Shown: positions 44,476 through 52,932 of the stretch, one piece after another
Position numbering within the stretch: the first letter of the stretch is position 1
Layout of the letters: every line of letters starts with the position of its first letter
Assembly (NCBI GenBank): GCA_013821605.1
Contig: JACDGP010000002.1
Location: forward strand, 46,645-102,049
Direction: 5' to 3'
DNA from: Herpetosiphonaceae bacterium
GTDB lineage: Bacteria > Chloroflexota > Chloroflexia > Chloroflexales > Kallotenuaceae
Length of the DNA stretch: 55,405 nucleotides
Translations under genes and position numbers: made by a program
The notes under the pieces: model-generated
Told to the model about the DNA's origin: nothing
The model's input: only the letters and a program-made list of their open reading frames with translations
Database searches by the model: none

Positions 44476-44504
44476 AGTATAGCAGGGTTAGTCTGCGGAT
44501 GCAA
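44476..44504 (-). promoter_or_regulatory. Promoter of arg operon
   Basis: Minus-strand TTGCAT (44504-44499), a 17-base spacer and TATACT (44481-44476). Start of transcription is expected close to 44468, at the leader-peptide ATG. Confidence 0.75.
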
Positions 44505-44557
44505 CCGCCGTTTGCCATTGCGCTCCGGCGCCACCCGATGAAGCATCATCTCGATAT

Positions 44558-46066
44558 TTAGGAGCGTCGCAGAAGGTCGTCGCGCACACGCTGTTTCAAG
44601 AGCTTGCCAAGCGCATTGCGTGGTAAGTGGTCAACGAAATCCACGCGGCGCGGCTTTTTATAGCTAGCCAAATGCTCGCGACAAAAGGCGATCAACGCTT
44701 CCGCCGTCAACAACGGATCGGTCCGCACGACCGCCGCCACCACCTGCTCGCCCAAATCGGGGTCTGGGAGGCCAACCACGGCCACCTCAGCCACGCCGGG
44801 GCATTGCTGGAGCACCTCCTCAACCTCGCGCGGATAGATGTTATACCCACCACTTATGATCAACTCCTTCGCCCGACCAGTGATCGTAAAATAGCCATCG
44901 ATGCTATAGCGTCCAACATCACCCGTCCGAAACCAGCCGTCAGCCGTGAAGCTTGCGGTCGTTGCCTCAGGCTGCTGCCAATAGCCCTTGAACACGTGCG
45001 GTCCCCATACCTCGATCTCACCATCGTTCTCCGATGGGAGCAACTCACGGGTCCGCAGGTCGACGATGCGGGCAGCCTGTCCTGGGAAAGGAGCGCCGAC
45101 GGTGCCGGGCCGCCGCTCACCATGGTACGGGTTGGTCAAGTTCATGAGCGTCTCAGTCATCCCATACCGTTCCAGAATTGGCTGCCCGAACAACTCGGCA
45201 AACTCCCGAAAGGTTGGGGGACTGAGCGGTGCGCTTCCCGAAACATATAAGCGCAGTGCAGGGGGCTTCTCCGCCCGTTGCGCAGCTTCTTGGACGAGCC
45301 GAGTGTACATCGTCGGCACGCCAAAAAACATGGTAATAGGCTCGGTCAGCAAGACCTCGTAGACCTCTGGGGCAGTGAAACGACGTCGGAGGTCCATGCT
45401 CGCCCCGCTGACCAGTGTGCCATGCACACCGACCATCAAGCCATGCACATGGAAGAGGGGCAGACAAAGCAGGAGATGGTCTTGGGCGGCCCATTCCCAG
45501 GCCGTGATGATCGCGGTAATGTTGCTCATGAGGTTACGGTGTAGCAGCATCGCCCCTTTGCTGAGTCCGGTAGTCCCTGAGGTATAAGCGATCACCGCCA
45601 GATCATCACTTTGGGGGAGCGGGACCAACGGCAATACGGTATCACGCGCAAAGTCGTTGAGTTCCGGCCCAGTTTCAACGACCCGTGCAAGTGCTGGCAG
45701 TTCGCTCCGAATACGGTCCAACTCTGGCCGTAAGCCAGGATCGATTACGCACAGTCGTACACCGGCATCGCTGAGAATATGGCGCAGTTCGACCTGCCGG
45801 TACTGCGTGTTGACCAGCACGACCACTCCACGGGCGAGATGAGTGCCCAGGTAGGCCACGAGAAACTCGGGCGAATTGTCCATGAAGAGCGCAACCCGCT
45901 CGCTTGGTGCGAGGCCCCAGGCGAGTAGGGCACCGGCGAACAACCGGACACGCTCGGCAAGCTGTGCATAAGTGAGCGTGATGCCCTCAAATATGAAGCA
46001 GTGCTTGGCGGGCGTTCGTTCGCTCCAAGCAAGAAAGGTTTCTACGACGGAAGATGCTGCTGCCAT
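44558..46066 (-). CDS. MatB-like (malonyl-CoA synthetase-type) acyl-CoA synthetase
   Basis: AMP-binding enzyme activating a carboxylic acid with ATP and CoA; 502 residues. P-loop YTSGTTGLSKGAM (about 161-173), ERYGMTETLMN with the following NPYHGERRPGTVG block close to the MatB pattern, GWFRTGDVG, and the C-terminal catalytic lysine region NALGKLLK. Malonate is the likeliest substrate from the RYGMTE-NPY-RRPGTVG pattern, but medium-chain acids are possible. It overlaps the MBL hydrolase gene by 25 bases, so the two are coupled. Confidence 0.82.
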   Translation of the reverse strand: MAAASSVVETFLAWSERTPAKHCFIFEGITLTYAQLAERVRLFAGALLAWGLAPSERVALFMDNSPEFLVAYLGTHLARGVVVLVNTQYRQVELRHILSDAGVRLCVIDPGLRPELDRIRSELPALARVVETGPELNDFARDTVLPLVPLPQSDDLAVIAYTSGTTGLSKGAMLLHRNLMSNITAIITAWEWAAQDHLLLCLPLFHVHGLMVGVHGTLVSGASMDLRRRFTAPEVYEVLLTEPITMFFGVPTMYTRLVQEAAQRAEKPPALRLYVSGSAPLSPPTFREFAELFGQPILERYGMTETLMNLTNPYHGERRPGTVGAPFPGQAARIVDLRTRELLPSENDGEIEVWGPHVFKGYWQQPEATTASFTADGWFRTGDVGRYSIDGYFTITGRAKELIISGGYNIYPREVEEVLQQCPGVAEVAVVGLPDPDLGEQVVAAVVRTDPLLTAEALIAFCREHLASYKKPRRVDFVDHLPRNALGKLLKQRVRDDLLRRS

Positions 46067-46923
46067 GTATGACCCTCATGAGGTGTGACTGTCCAGCAGG
46101 GAAAGCGGTCCCCGTCGTGTGCAAGTGACACGTCGCCACGAATAGTGCCTTCGCCGGCTCCGGCGTAGATCCGCTCACGGATCTCGGCGTCGGCAACCTG
46201 GTCCCAGCGCGGATGAAAATGGACCACGACGGTGTTGCCGATCGCTCGCCCCGCGAGGAAGCGCCCTAATTCGACCGGATCGACGTGTGCCAGTTCGGCG
46301 ATCAGCAGATCGCAGGGCTCGACAAAGGGTGCCATCTCGTCCGACCCCTGCGGGCCATGCAGATTACCGGCGTAGACGACGCGGCAGGCCGCGAATTCGT
46401 ACACGGCGCAGTAGCTTTCCGCAGCATAGGTGCGATCACGGAGACGTGGGATTTCGGTGACGCGCTGGCTCACCCATGACAGGTGCGCGTTGGGATAGGC
46501 GCGCAGCATGCCGCCGCCTGGCAGCTCGACCAGCCCGGTCAGGGGCAGCCAGCGGATTGGGAAGCCAAGCCATTCCTCGAACAGGTAGCTGGCGTCTAGA
46601 TACGCCTTGAAAGCGGGAATGCCCTCTGCGGGTGCGAGGATGATAAGTTCGTCACGCTTCTCGAGATGCATACAGGTCTTGAGCAGTTGGATGAGGCCAG
46701 CGTGGTGATCGGCATGCATATGCGAGATGAAGATGCTGCGAATGCGGCGATGGTCATAGCCATGGCGCATTAGCAACGAACTTGCTCCATCTCCCGCATC
46801 CAAGATCAGGTGGCTCTCGCCCTCATCCGGAGTGTGCTGTGTCAGTATGATCGTTTGGCCGAAGCGATGGTGTGCCGGCAGGCCCGATGCTGTGCCGAGT
46901 GTGCAGATTTCGATGTTCGCCAC
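46042..46923 (-). CDS. MBL-fold metallohydrolase
   Basis: 293 residues from the GTG at 46923, which has AAAGG eight bases before it. Metal-binding HMHADHHAG (about 77-85), a later AGNLHG stretch, an aspartate-containing LLIAELAH, and a final VVHFHPRWD are in the order of the RNase Z/arylsulfatase-like group. The longer frame upstream crosses the likely promoter region and was not used. Overlap with the acyl-CoA synthetase suggests a linked role, perhaps thioester or ester hydrolysis, but no substrate is evident. Confidence 0.78.
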   Translation of the reverse strand: MANIEICTLGTASGLPAHHRFGQTIILTQHTPDEGESHLILDAGDGASSLLMRHGYDHRRIRSIFISHMHADHHAGLIQLLKTCMHLEKRDELIILAPAEGIPAFKAYLDASYLFEEWLGFPIRWLPLTGLVELPGGGMLRAYPNAHLSWVSQRVTEIPRLRDRTYAAESYCAVYEFAACRVVYAGNLHGPQGSDEMAPFVEPCDLLIAELAHVDPVELGRFLAGRAIGNTVVVHFHPRWDQVADAEIRERIYAGAGEGTIRGDVSLAHDGDRFPCWTVTPHEGHTWQQHLPS

Positions 46924-46988
46924 TGTCCTGACCTTTCGTGTGTCATCCGTATTTGCCACAGCTACACATGGGTAGACCCTGCTTTCTT

Positions 46989-47070
46989 CAGTCTGTGCAA
47001 GTACTATAGCCAGTCTGTCAACCATTGGGGAGTGCCCTCAGTAGGATATGATAAGGTGGCCGACAGACTG
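46989..47070. repeat. Three CAGTCTGT elements between divergent genes
   Basis: Two direct copies start at 46989 and 47011, 22 bases apart (about two helical turns). A third, inverted copy ends at 47070. The second and third form a perfect nine-base inverted repeat (47011-47019 and 47062-47070). They lie between the MBL and MATE genes and could bind a regulator of either. Confidence 0.45.
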
Positions 47071-47133
47071 GATAAGGTTCTCGCCATGTTGCGGTAGGGT
47101 CGTAAAATGGGAGGATGAAGAGAAGGATCGGCT

Positions 47134-48546
47134 ATGGCCGTTGAGCAAGAAGTGGTGATGGGGGACAATCTCGGGGAGACCGCTGGAGGATCGCCTTCGG
47201 AACTGCGGCGGCGTGTCTTGGGATTGGCCTGGCCGGTGATCGGCGAGAATCTGTTTGAGACCCTACTGGGTATCGTGGATACGCTGCTCGTCGCAGGCCT
47301 CGGTACTGCGGCGCTCGCCGGGGTCGGCAGTGGGCTGCAGATCATGTTCTTTCTGCTGGCCGCGTTATCGGCACTCTCAGTCGGCAGTTCGATCCTCGTG
47401 GCTCAGGCCGTGGGTGCACGGGACTTGGCACTGGCCAGCCGCCTTGCACGCCAGTCGTTGCTCTGGAGTGTGCTCCTTTCTGTGCCGCTCGCGTTCGCCG
47501 GCTTGCTGCTTGCGGGTCCGATCATCGGCATCTTCGGTATGGCACCGGAGGTCGCCCACATCGGCACGGCCTATCTGCAGGTGACGATGGGCACCGTCGT
47601 CGTACTGGTCGCTTTGGTAATTGGGGGTGGGGCACTGCGCGGGGCGGGCGACTCGCGTACGCCGATGATTGTCACGGCCATCGCCAACATCGTGAACATC
47701 GGGCTGGCCTACGGCCTGATCTACGGCCACTTCGGTCTGCCGGCGCTCGGCGCGGTTGGGAGTGCCTGGGCGACCTTTATCGCACGTGCGATGGCGCTGC
47801 TGCTCTTGAGCCGCGCGCTCTGGCAGGGGCGGAACGGCGTCGGCATCGCGGGGAGCGGCGGCTGGCGACCGGAGTGGTTGGTCGCGTACCGGGTGCTGAA
47901 GCTGGGTATCCCAGCTGCTGTTGAGCAGATCATGATGTCAACAGCCTTCTTGTTCCTGACGATCCTGGTGGCGCACCTCGGCACGGACACGCTCGCAGCA
48001 CAGCGCATCTCGCTCTCGGCGCTTTCCTTCTCCTTCCTGCCGGGCGTCGGCTTTAGCATCGCGGCCACAGCGCTGGTCGGTCAGAGTGTAGGTGCACGCC
48101 GTCCCCGCGACGCGGCAGGCGTAGCGCGGGTCGCCACCACCTGGGCAGTGCTCTGGATGAGCACCATCGGCGTGCTGATTTTCGTCTTCGCGACGCCGAT
48201 CATGCACCTGTTCACGACGGAGCCGAACGTCATCGGCATCGGGGCCAGCGGATTGCGCGTAGTGGCGCTGACACAGCCCTTATGGGCGGTGGGGCTAGTT
48301 CAGTCAGGGGCCTTGCGCGGTACCGGTGATACACGCTTTCCGCTCGTGATGAGTGCGGCGGGCACGTGGACGGCGGTACTACTGGTGTGGCTAGTCCTGC
48401 GCTTCATCGGAGGCGGCCTGCCGGTGGTCTGGGGCGGTTTCCTGGTGACGTCACCGATCACCGCGCTGCTCACCTGGCGGCGCTTCCGCCAGCGCGTACG
48501 CGAGCTTGAGGCCATGTGGCCCCATACGACGAGGACTGAGGGGTGA
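47134..48546 (+). CDS. MATE-family efflux transporter
   Basis: 470 residues with 12 predicted helices in two similar halves: IGENLFETLLGIVDTLLVAGLG in the first (about 33-54, given here by position) and the equivalent IPAAVEQIMMS in the second. ALRGAGDSRTPM and GALRGTGDTRFP are the paired MATE motifs. It exports cationic drugs or metabolites using sodium or proton gradients; the substrate is unknown. GAGAAGGA precedes the ATG. Confidence 0.9.
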   Translation: MAVEQEVVMGDNLGETAGGSPSELRRRVLGLAWPVIGENLFETLLGIVDTLLVAGLGTAALAGVGSGLQIMFFLLAALSALSVGSSILVAQAVGARDLALASRLARQSLLWSVLLSVPLAFAGLLLAGPIIGIFGMAPEVAHIGTAYLQVTMGTVVVLVALVIGGGALRGAGDSRTPMIVTAIANIVNIGLAYGLIYGHFGLPALGAVGSAWATFIARAMALLLLSRALWQGRNGVGIAGSGGWRPEWLVAYRVLKLGIPAAVEQIMMSTAFLFLTILVAHLGTDTLAAQRISLSALSFSFLPGVGFSIAATALVGQSVGARRPRDAAGVARVATTWAVLWMSTIGVLIFVFATPIMHLFTTEPNVIGIGASGLRVVALTQPLWAVGLVQSGALRGTGDTRFPLVMSAAGTWTAVLLVWLVLRFIGGGLPVVWGGFLVTSPITALLTWRRFRQRVRELEAMWPHTTRTEG

Positions 48547-48566
48547 GGCAGCAGTGGCTAGCTATG

Positions 48567-48624
48567 GACAGCTCCTGTGGCGGCAGGTGGGGCTTGGAGC
48601 CTTGGTCGCCAACAGGAGCTTGTC
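48567..48624. repeat. Imperfect inverted repeat after MATE gene
   Basis: Arms 48567-48582 and 48607-48624 pair over 16 positions with two single-base bulges. It lies 20 bases after the MATE stop in the gap to the convergent YciE-type gene. No strong U-run follows; it may be a weak bidirectional terminator. Confidence 0.5.
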
Positions 48625-48649
48625 GAGGGATATGGATTGATTTGTTTGT

Positions 48650-49159
48650 TTAGTGCCCTGCTTGCTGCACACTCATAGCAGCCTGTAAAAGCTGTGGCAT
48701 GGTTTGCTCGATCTTCTGTGAGGTCTGTTCTTCTTGTTGCAAATTGCGCCGCAGCAGCGTGACGATCTCGCTTTGGCCCATGAGTTCGGCACCTGTGATC
48801 AGACCACGGTATGAGGCAATCTCGTAATGCTCGACTTTATCGGCGGTGCCGGCAATCAGCGTATCGCGGATCTGCGGGTTGGCGGACGACTCCTTCATAC
48901 CTTTTTCGCCCTCGCTGACGAGTCCTTGCGCGGCGTCACAGGCGACGCGCTTGGGCTTCTGTCCCAGCAGGCTGAAAACCTGGTCCAAGTTCTGAATGTG
49001 CTGCTGAGTTTGCGTGATGTGCTCTTGGATCATGGTTTGTAATAACGGGTTGCTTGCGTTCTGCAGCATCTTTTGCTGCCCTTCCAGGAAGCGATGCTCG
49101 GCGTCATAAATATCGCCGACCTCATGCGAAAACTTTTCGTCCAACGTGTTGATAGCCAT
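48650..49159 (-). CDS. YciE/DUF892 ferritin-like protein
   Basis: 169 residues, all helical, of the DUF892 (YciE/YciF) family. It begins with DEKFSHEVGDIYDAEHRFLEGQ, and glutamate/histidine pairs recur in each of four helices (DAEH, EHITQTQQH, KVEHYE, EEQTSQK), suggesting a di-metal site. Members are linked to osmotic or general stress. ATG at 49159 has AAGGAG nine bases upstream. Confidence 0.85.
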   Translation of the reverse strand: MAINTLDEKFSHEVGDIYDAEHRFLEGQQKMLQNASNPLLQTMIQEHITQTQQHIQNLDQVFSLLGQKPKRVACDAAQGLVSEGEKGMKESSANPQIRDTLIAGTADKVEHYEIASYRGLITGAELMGQSEIVTLLRRNLQQEEQTSQKIEQTMPQLLQAAMSVQQAGH

Positions 49160-49342
49160 CTCCAACTACTCCTTCTCATAGCTTGCCAGCGGCTGCTCTG
49201 CCCGCCAGTTCCAGTCTACGTGCGGACCGTAATCTGCAACCGGCATGCCACCACACTTAGTGTTTTCTTATCGGGCCATTAGCCTGCCCTTACATACACG
49301 TGCTTCAACTGATCGTATTATTAGGGGAAAGAGGACTCACGT

Positions 49343-50017
49343 ATGCCAACTATTCTGGTCGCCGACGACGACCGAAAAATCGTTGATATGTTGCGACGCA
49401 CCCTGCTGTATGAGGGTTACCACGTCGTCACGGCCGCCGATGGCCAAGAAGCACTATCGCAGGCTCAACTGCAACGGCCCGATGCCATCATTCTGGACTG
49501 GCTGATGCCGGGCCTGGACGGTATCACAGTGGCGCAGCGCTTGCGTTCCGGTGGTACAACGCCAATCTTAATGCTGACCGCGCGTGACACGATCCAGGAT
49601 CGTGTGGAGGGGCTTGATAGTGGGGCGGATGATTATCTGGTCAAGCCTTTCGCCCCGGCGGAGCTGTTGGCACGGGTTCGTGCGCTCCTGCGCCGTAGTG
49701 ACAGTGCGCAAACCGAAAAGCCACTCAACTACGCCGACTTGTATCTTTATCCCTCAACCCGCGAGACGCGGCGCGCGGAGCGTTCGTTCACGCTGAGTGC
49801 GAAGGAGTTTGATCTGCTCGCCTATTTACTGCGCTATCCCCGCCAAGTCCTGACCCGTGAGCGGATTCTACAGGCAGTTTGGGGCTACGACTTCGGCGGT
49901 GATGGCAATGTGTTGGAAGTCTACATCGGCTACCTGCGATCTAAAACTGAAGCAGGTGGTGAGCCACGACTGATCCAGACTGTCCGTGGTGTCGGCTATG
50001 TCATTCGCGAAGCCTAA
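49343..50017 (+). CDS. OmpR/PhoB-type response regulator
   Basis: 224 residues. Receiver with the acidic pair at 9-10 (ADDDR), phospho-acceptor Asp in [12 protein letters not shown] (about 51), Thr and Lys in LTAR and VKPF. The C-terminal winged helix has [13 protein letters not shown] and TVRGVGY. AGAGGA precedes the ATG. It is one base away from its kinase gene and close to htrA, so it may control that protease. Confidence 0.94.
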   Translation: MPTILVADDDRKIVDMLRRTLLYEGYHVVTAADGQEALSQAQLQRPDAIILDWLMPGLDGITVAQRLRSGGTTPILMLTARDTIQDRVEGLDSGADDYLVKPFAPAELLARVRALLRRSDSAQTEKPLNYADLYLYPSTRETRRAERSFTLSAKEFDLLAYLLRYPRQVLTRERILQAVWGYDFGGDGNVLEVYIGYLRSKTEAGGEPRLIQTVRGVGYVIREA

Positions 50018-50018
50018 T

Positions 50019-51398
50019 ATGTCGTTACGCCTACGCCTGACTTTGCTGTATAGCACGATCTTGGCGCTGACGCTCGTCGGCTTGAGTGCGGTCATTTACC
50101 TGAGCGTAGCACAAGTCACGCAACATTCGCTGCAAAGCACACTCGTTGCTGAAGCGCAGCGTGTACGTGGAATACGCTCAAGCAATGACCTTGAGCCGCC
50201 CGATCTCCCTTTCGCCGGCGTCGACACCTTTGTGCAGGCGCGCGATAGTCAAGGGAGTGTGCTGGCTCGTACGACTAATCTACGGAATGCCGTTCTACCA
50301 CTTAGCCCAGCCGGCCTGCAGGCCGTCCAACAGGGACAACCAGTCTTTGAAACCGTTGCCGTAGATGGCAGCAATTTGCTGGTTTATAGTACGCCGGTAT
50401 TATACCGGGGACGCATTCCGGGCATTATCCAGGTTGCCCGCTCGCGTGTAGACCAGCAGCGTTCGCTTGCCACACTTGGCAGTTTGCTGCTGATCGGTAG
50501 TGGCATCGTGACGCTGGTTGCCTTTGGTAGCGGCTGGCTGCTCGCAGGCATTGCGTTACAGCCGATGAAGCGCCTCACCCAGACCGCCGATACCATTGGC
50601 CGCGAACGCGATTTTACCCAGCGCGTTGAGTACCAGGGACCTCAGGATGAAGTTGGCCAGTTGGCACTAACGCTGAATCGGATGCTGGCTGCCCTGCAAG
50701 CCGCCTATGATCAGGTTGCTCAGGCGCTGTACGCTCAGCGCCGCTTTGTTGCAGATGGCTCGCATGAACTTCGCACGCCCCTCACGACGATACGTGGCAA
50801 CCTGGCTTTGCTGCAACATGAGCCGCCGATCAGTGAAGCTGATCGCGTCGCCGTATTACATGACAGTGCCGATGAGGCCGAGCGCATGAGTCGTCTGGTG
50901 CATGATCTACTCGTTCTGGCGCGTGCCGATGCCGGTCAGCCGTTACACTTGGATGCTGTCCCAGTGCAGCCATTGCTGGCAGAAATCGCGCGGCATGCTC
51001 GCATTGTAGCTCCCGAACACACTGTGATGCTTGGCGATCTGCCCTATGTGCTCGCCGTTGCCGATCCTGACTCGCTCAAACAAGTCGTGCTCATTCTGGT
51101 TGATAACGCGCTCAAATTTACGGCCCCGCAAGGTACTGTGACCATTGCAGCTACGGCGACGGCCTCCCACGTTGCGATCAGTGTGCGTGATACCGGCCCG
51201 GGCATCGATCCCGCTAAGCTGCCCCATATCTTTGAGCGCTTTTATCGCGGTGATGCGTCACGCACAGGGACGGGTATGGGTCTTGGCCTGGCCATTGCCC
51301 AAACCCTGGTGACGGCTATGCAGGGGACGCTGGTGGTTGAAAGCCAGGTTGGGCAGGGCAGTTTATTCACCCTTACCCTACCCCAAGCACAGACTTAG
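50019..51398 (+). CDS. Sensor histidine kinase (HAMP, HisKA, HATPase)
   Basis: 459 residues. Two membrane helices (about 9-29 and 153-176) flank an exported sensor domain of about 120 residues. HAMP follows, then the H-box DGSHELRTPLTTIRG, N-box NALKF, and G-boxes DTGPGID and GMGLGLA. The ATG at 50019 follows the regulator stop by one base. It is the membrane partner of that regulator; the signal is unknown. Confidence 0.93.
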   Translation: MSLRLRLTLLYSTILALTLVGLSAVIYLSVAQVTQHSLQSTLVAEAQRVRGIRSSNDLEPPDLPFAGVDTFVQARDSQGSVLARTTNLRNAVLPLSPAGLQAVQQGQPVFETVAVDGSNLLVYSTPVLYRGRIPGIIQVARSRVDQQRSLATLGSLLLIGSGIVTLVAFGSGWLLAGIALQPMKRLTQTADTIGRERDFTQRVEYQGPQDEVGQLALTLNRMLAALQAAYDQVAQALYAQRRFVADGSHELRTPLTTIRGNLALLQHEPPISEADRVAVLHDSADEAERMSRLVHDLLVLARADAGQPLHLDAVPVQPLLAEIARHARIVAPEHTVMLGDLPYVLAVADPDSLKQVVLILVDNALKFTAPQGTVTIAATATASHVAISVRDTGPGIDPAKLPHIFERFYRGDASRTGTGMGLGLAIAQTLVTAMQGTLVVESQVGQGSLFTLTLPQAQT

Positions 51399-51504
51399 AA
51401 GCTGCTTATCGTACCATCAGCCTGCTCTTAGCGTTCCCTTACCGTTTCCTCAGCTTGCAGATTTATCCTATCAACATACAAACAAGAACACGAGGAGACG
51501 ACAG

Positions 51505-52851
51505 ATGTTACAGGATGATCAAGGGGCCAACTGGTCCGAGACGCATAACACTCCAACAGTGAGCCCTGCTCCAGAGGTGGATCAGGTACATAATCAACCG
51601 GCGGTTTCGGCTCCGGCGGTGACTCCTGCGGTCGCCCAGCGCCGTCAGCGCCGTGGCATGTCGGGATTGCTGGTGGCTGCGATGGTCGGCAGCGCGATCG
51701 GTGGTGGTGCAATTGGTACAGTTGCTACCAGCCATTTGCTCGCACCGCGCGCTACGCAGACGGTTATGACTACCCCAGCGCTTGCGCTGCAGGCCGCCGG
51801 CCAAACCAAGCAGGTCCCTCAAGCGGATAATGTCGCCGGACGGGTTTATAGCGCAGTCGGTCCAGCGGTCGTGCGTATTGATACCACCACCACAACAGGT
51901 CGCGGTGGGGTCCTATCCGGTAGCGGCTCTGGTATCGTTGTCGACGCCCGCGGCTATATTTTGACAAATGAGCATGTCGTTGACGGTTCCCAGACCGTCA
52001 AGGTTATCTTCAGTACCGGCACCATGGTGACGGGACAAGTAGCCGGGACCGACACGGGCGACGACCTAGCGATCGTCAAAGTCGCACTACCCGCGAACAC
52101 GCCGGTGGCGACATTGGGCAATTCGGATCAGACGCAGGTCGGTGATACGGCGATTGCGATCGGCACGCCTTTTGGACTGGATGAGACGGTCACACAAGGC
52201 ATTATCAGCGCGGTCCATCGTGACTACCAGTCGGGCAATTCGCCCATCCAGCGCAATTTGCTGCAGACCGATGCGCCAATTAATCCTGGTAATTCTGGTG
52301 GACCACTATTGAATGCGCAGGGCGAGGTCATTGGCATCAATACGATGATCGAGAGCCCGATTCGTGGGTCGGTGGGTGTCGGTTTCGCCATTCCGTCGAA
52401 CACCGCCAAAAACCTGATCCCGCAACTTGAGACCGGTGCCCAACTGCAACGTGCTTGGCTCGGCATTCAGGGTATGGACTTGGACGCGACGATTGCGAAG
52501 GCTCAGGGGCTGAGTGTGCAATCGGGTGTGCTGGTGACGGCGGTGGTGCCGAACGGCCCGGCCGCTCAGGCCGGCCTGCAGGGCTCACCCGACCAGAGCG
52601 CACAGAATTCCTTACCGGGTGCCCAGGGCCAAAACGGTCAGGACCCTAGTGGCAATGCGCAGATCCCAACCGGTGGCGATGTTATCACTCGAGTAGATAG
52701 CACCACTATCACCAACATGAAGCAGTTAGCCGGCTACGTCGCAGGGCACAAGTCGGGCGATACGCTCACGCTGACGATCCTACGCAACGGCAAGGAACAA
52801 CAGATCAAGGTTACGCTGCAAGCTTGGCCTGCCACCACAAACAACGGGTAA
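51505..52851 (+). CDS. htrA: HtrA/DegP-type serine protease with PDZ domain
   Basis: 448 residues from the ATG at 51505 with GAGGAG eight bases before. A proline/alanine-rich cytoplasmic stretch, one membrane helix (about 49-75), and the protease domain with His in TNEHVVDG, Asp in DDLAIVKV and Ser in GNSGGPLL. One C-terminal PDZ domain is interrupted by a roughly 30-residue Q/G/N/P-rich insert. It acts outside the membrane on misfolded proteins. Its place after a two-component pair suggests envelope-stress control. Confidence 0.94.
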   Translation: MLQDDQGANWSETHNTPTVSPAPEVDQVHNQPAVSAPAVTPAVAQRRQRRGMSGLLVAAMVGSAIGGGAIGTVATSHLLAPRATQTVMTTPALALQAAGQTKQVPQADNVAGRVYSAVGPAVVRIDTTTTTGRGGVLSGSGSGIVVDARGYILTNEHVVDGSQTVKVIFSTGTMVTGQVAGTDTGDDLAIVKVALPANTPVATLGNSDQTQVGDTAIAIGTPFGLDETVTQGIISAVHRDYQSGNSPIQRNLLQTDAPINPGNSGGPLLNAQGEVIGINTMIESPIRGSVGVGFAIPSNTAKNLIPQLETGAQLQRAWLGIQGMDLDATIAKAQGLSVQSGVLVTAVVPNGPAAQAGLQGSPDQSAQNSLPGAQGQNGQDPSGNAQIPTGGDVITRVDSTTITNMKQLAGYVAGHKSGDTLTLTILRNGKEQQIKVTLQAWPATTNNG

Positions 52852-52874
52852 ACACATTCTGTTCCTTACCTATG

Positions 52875-52904
52875 GCAACGGCCTGGCAATCGCCAGGCCG
52901 TTGC
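52875..52904 (+). terminator. Terminator after htrA
   Basis: Perfect 13-pair stem with a four-base loop, followed by TGTTGTCTT. It lies 23 bases after the htrA stop and could also serve the convergent gene. Confidence 0.85.
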
Positions 52905-52932
52905 TGTTGTCTTAAAGACACGCTTGTGTCGT

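Noticed and set aside
43407-44561. A 384-codon open frame on the plus strand opposite argG and its leader
   Set aside because: It is antisense to argG with its strong family motifs and shows no recognisable protein pattern; it is a codon-bias shadow.
47002-47020. TTGACA and TATAGT on the minus strand upstream of the MBL gene
   Set aside because: They are only seven bases apart, too close to be one promoter.
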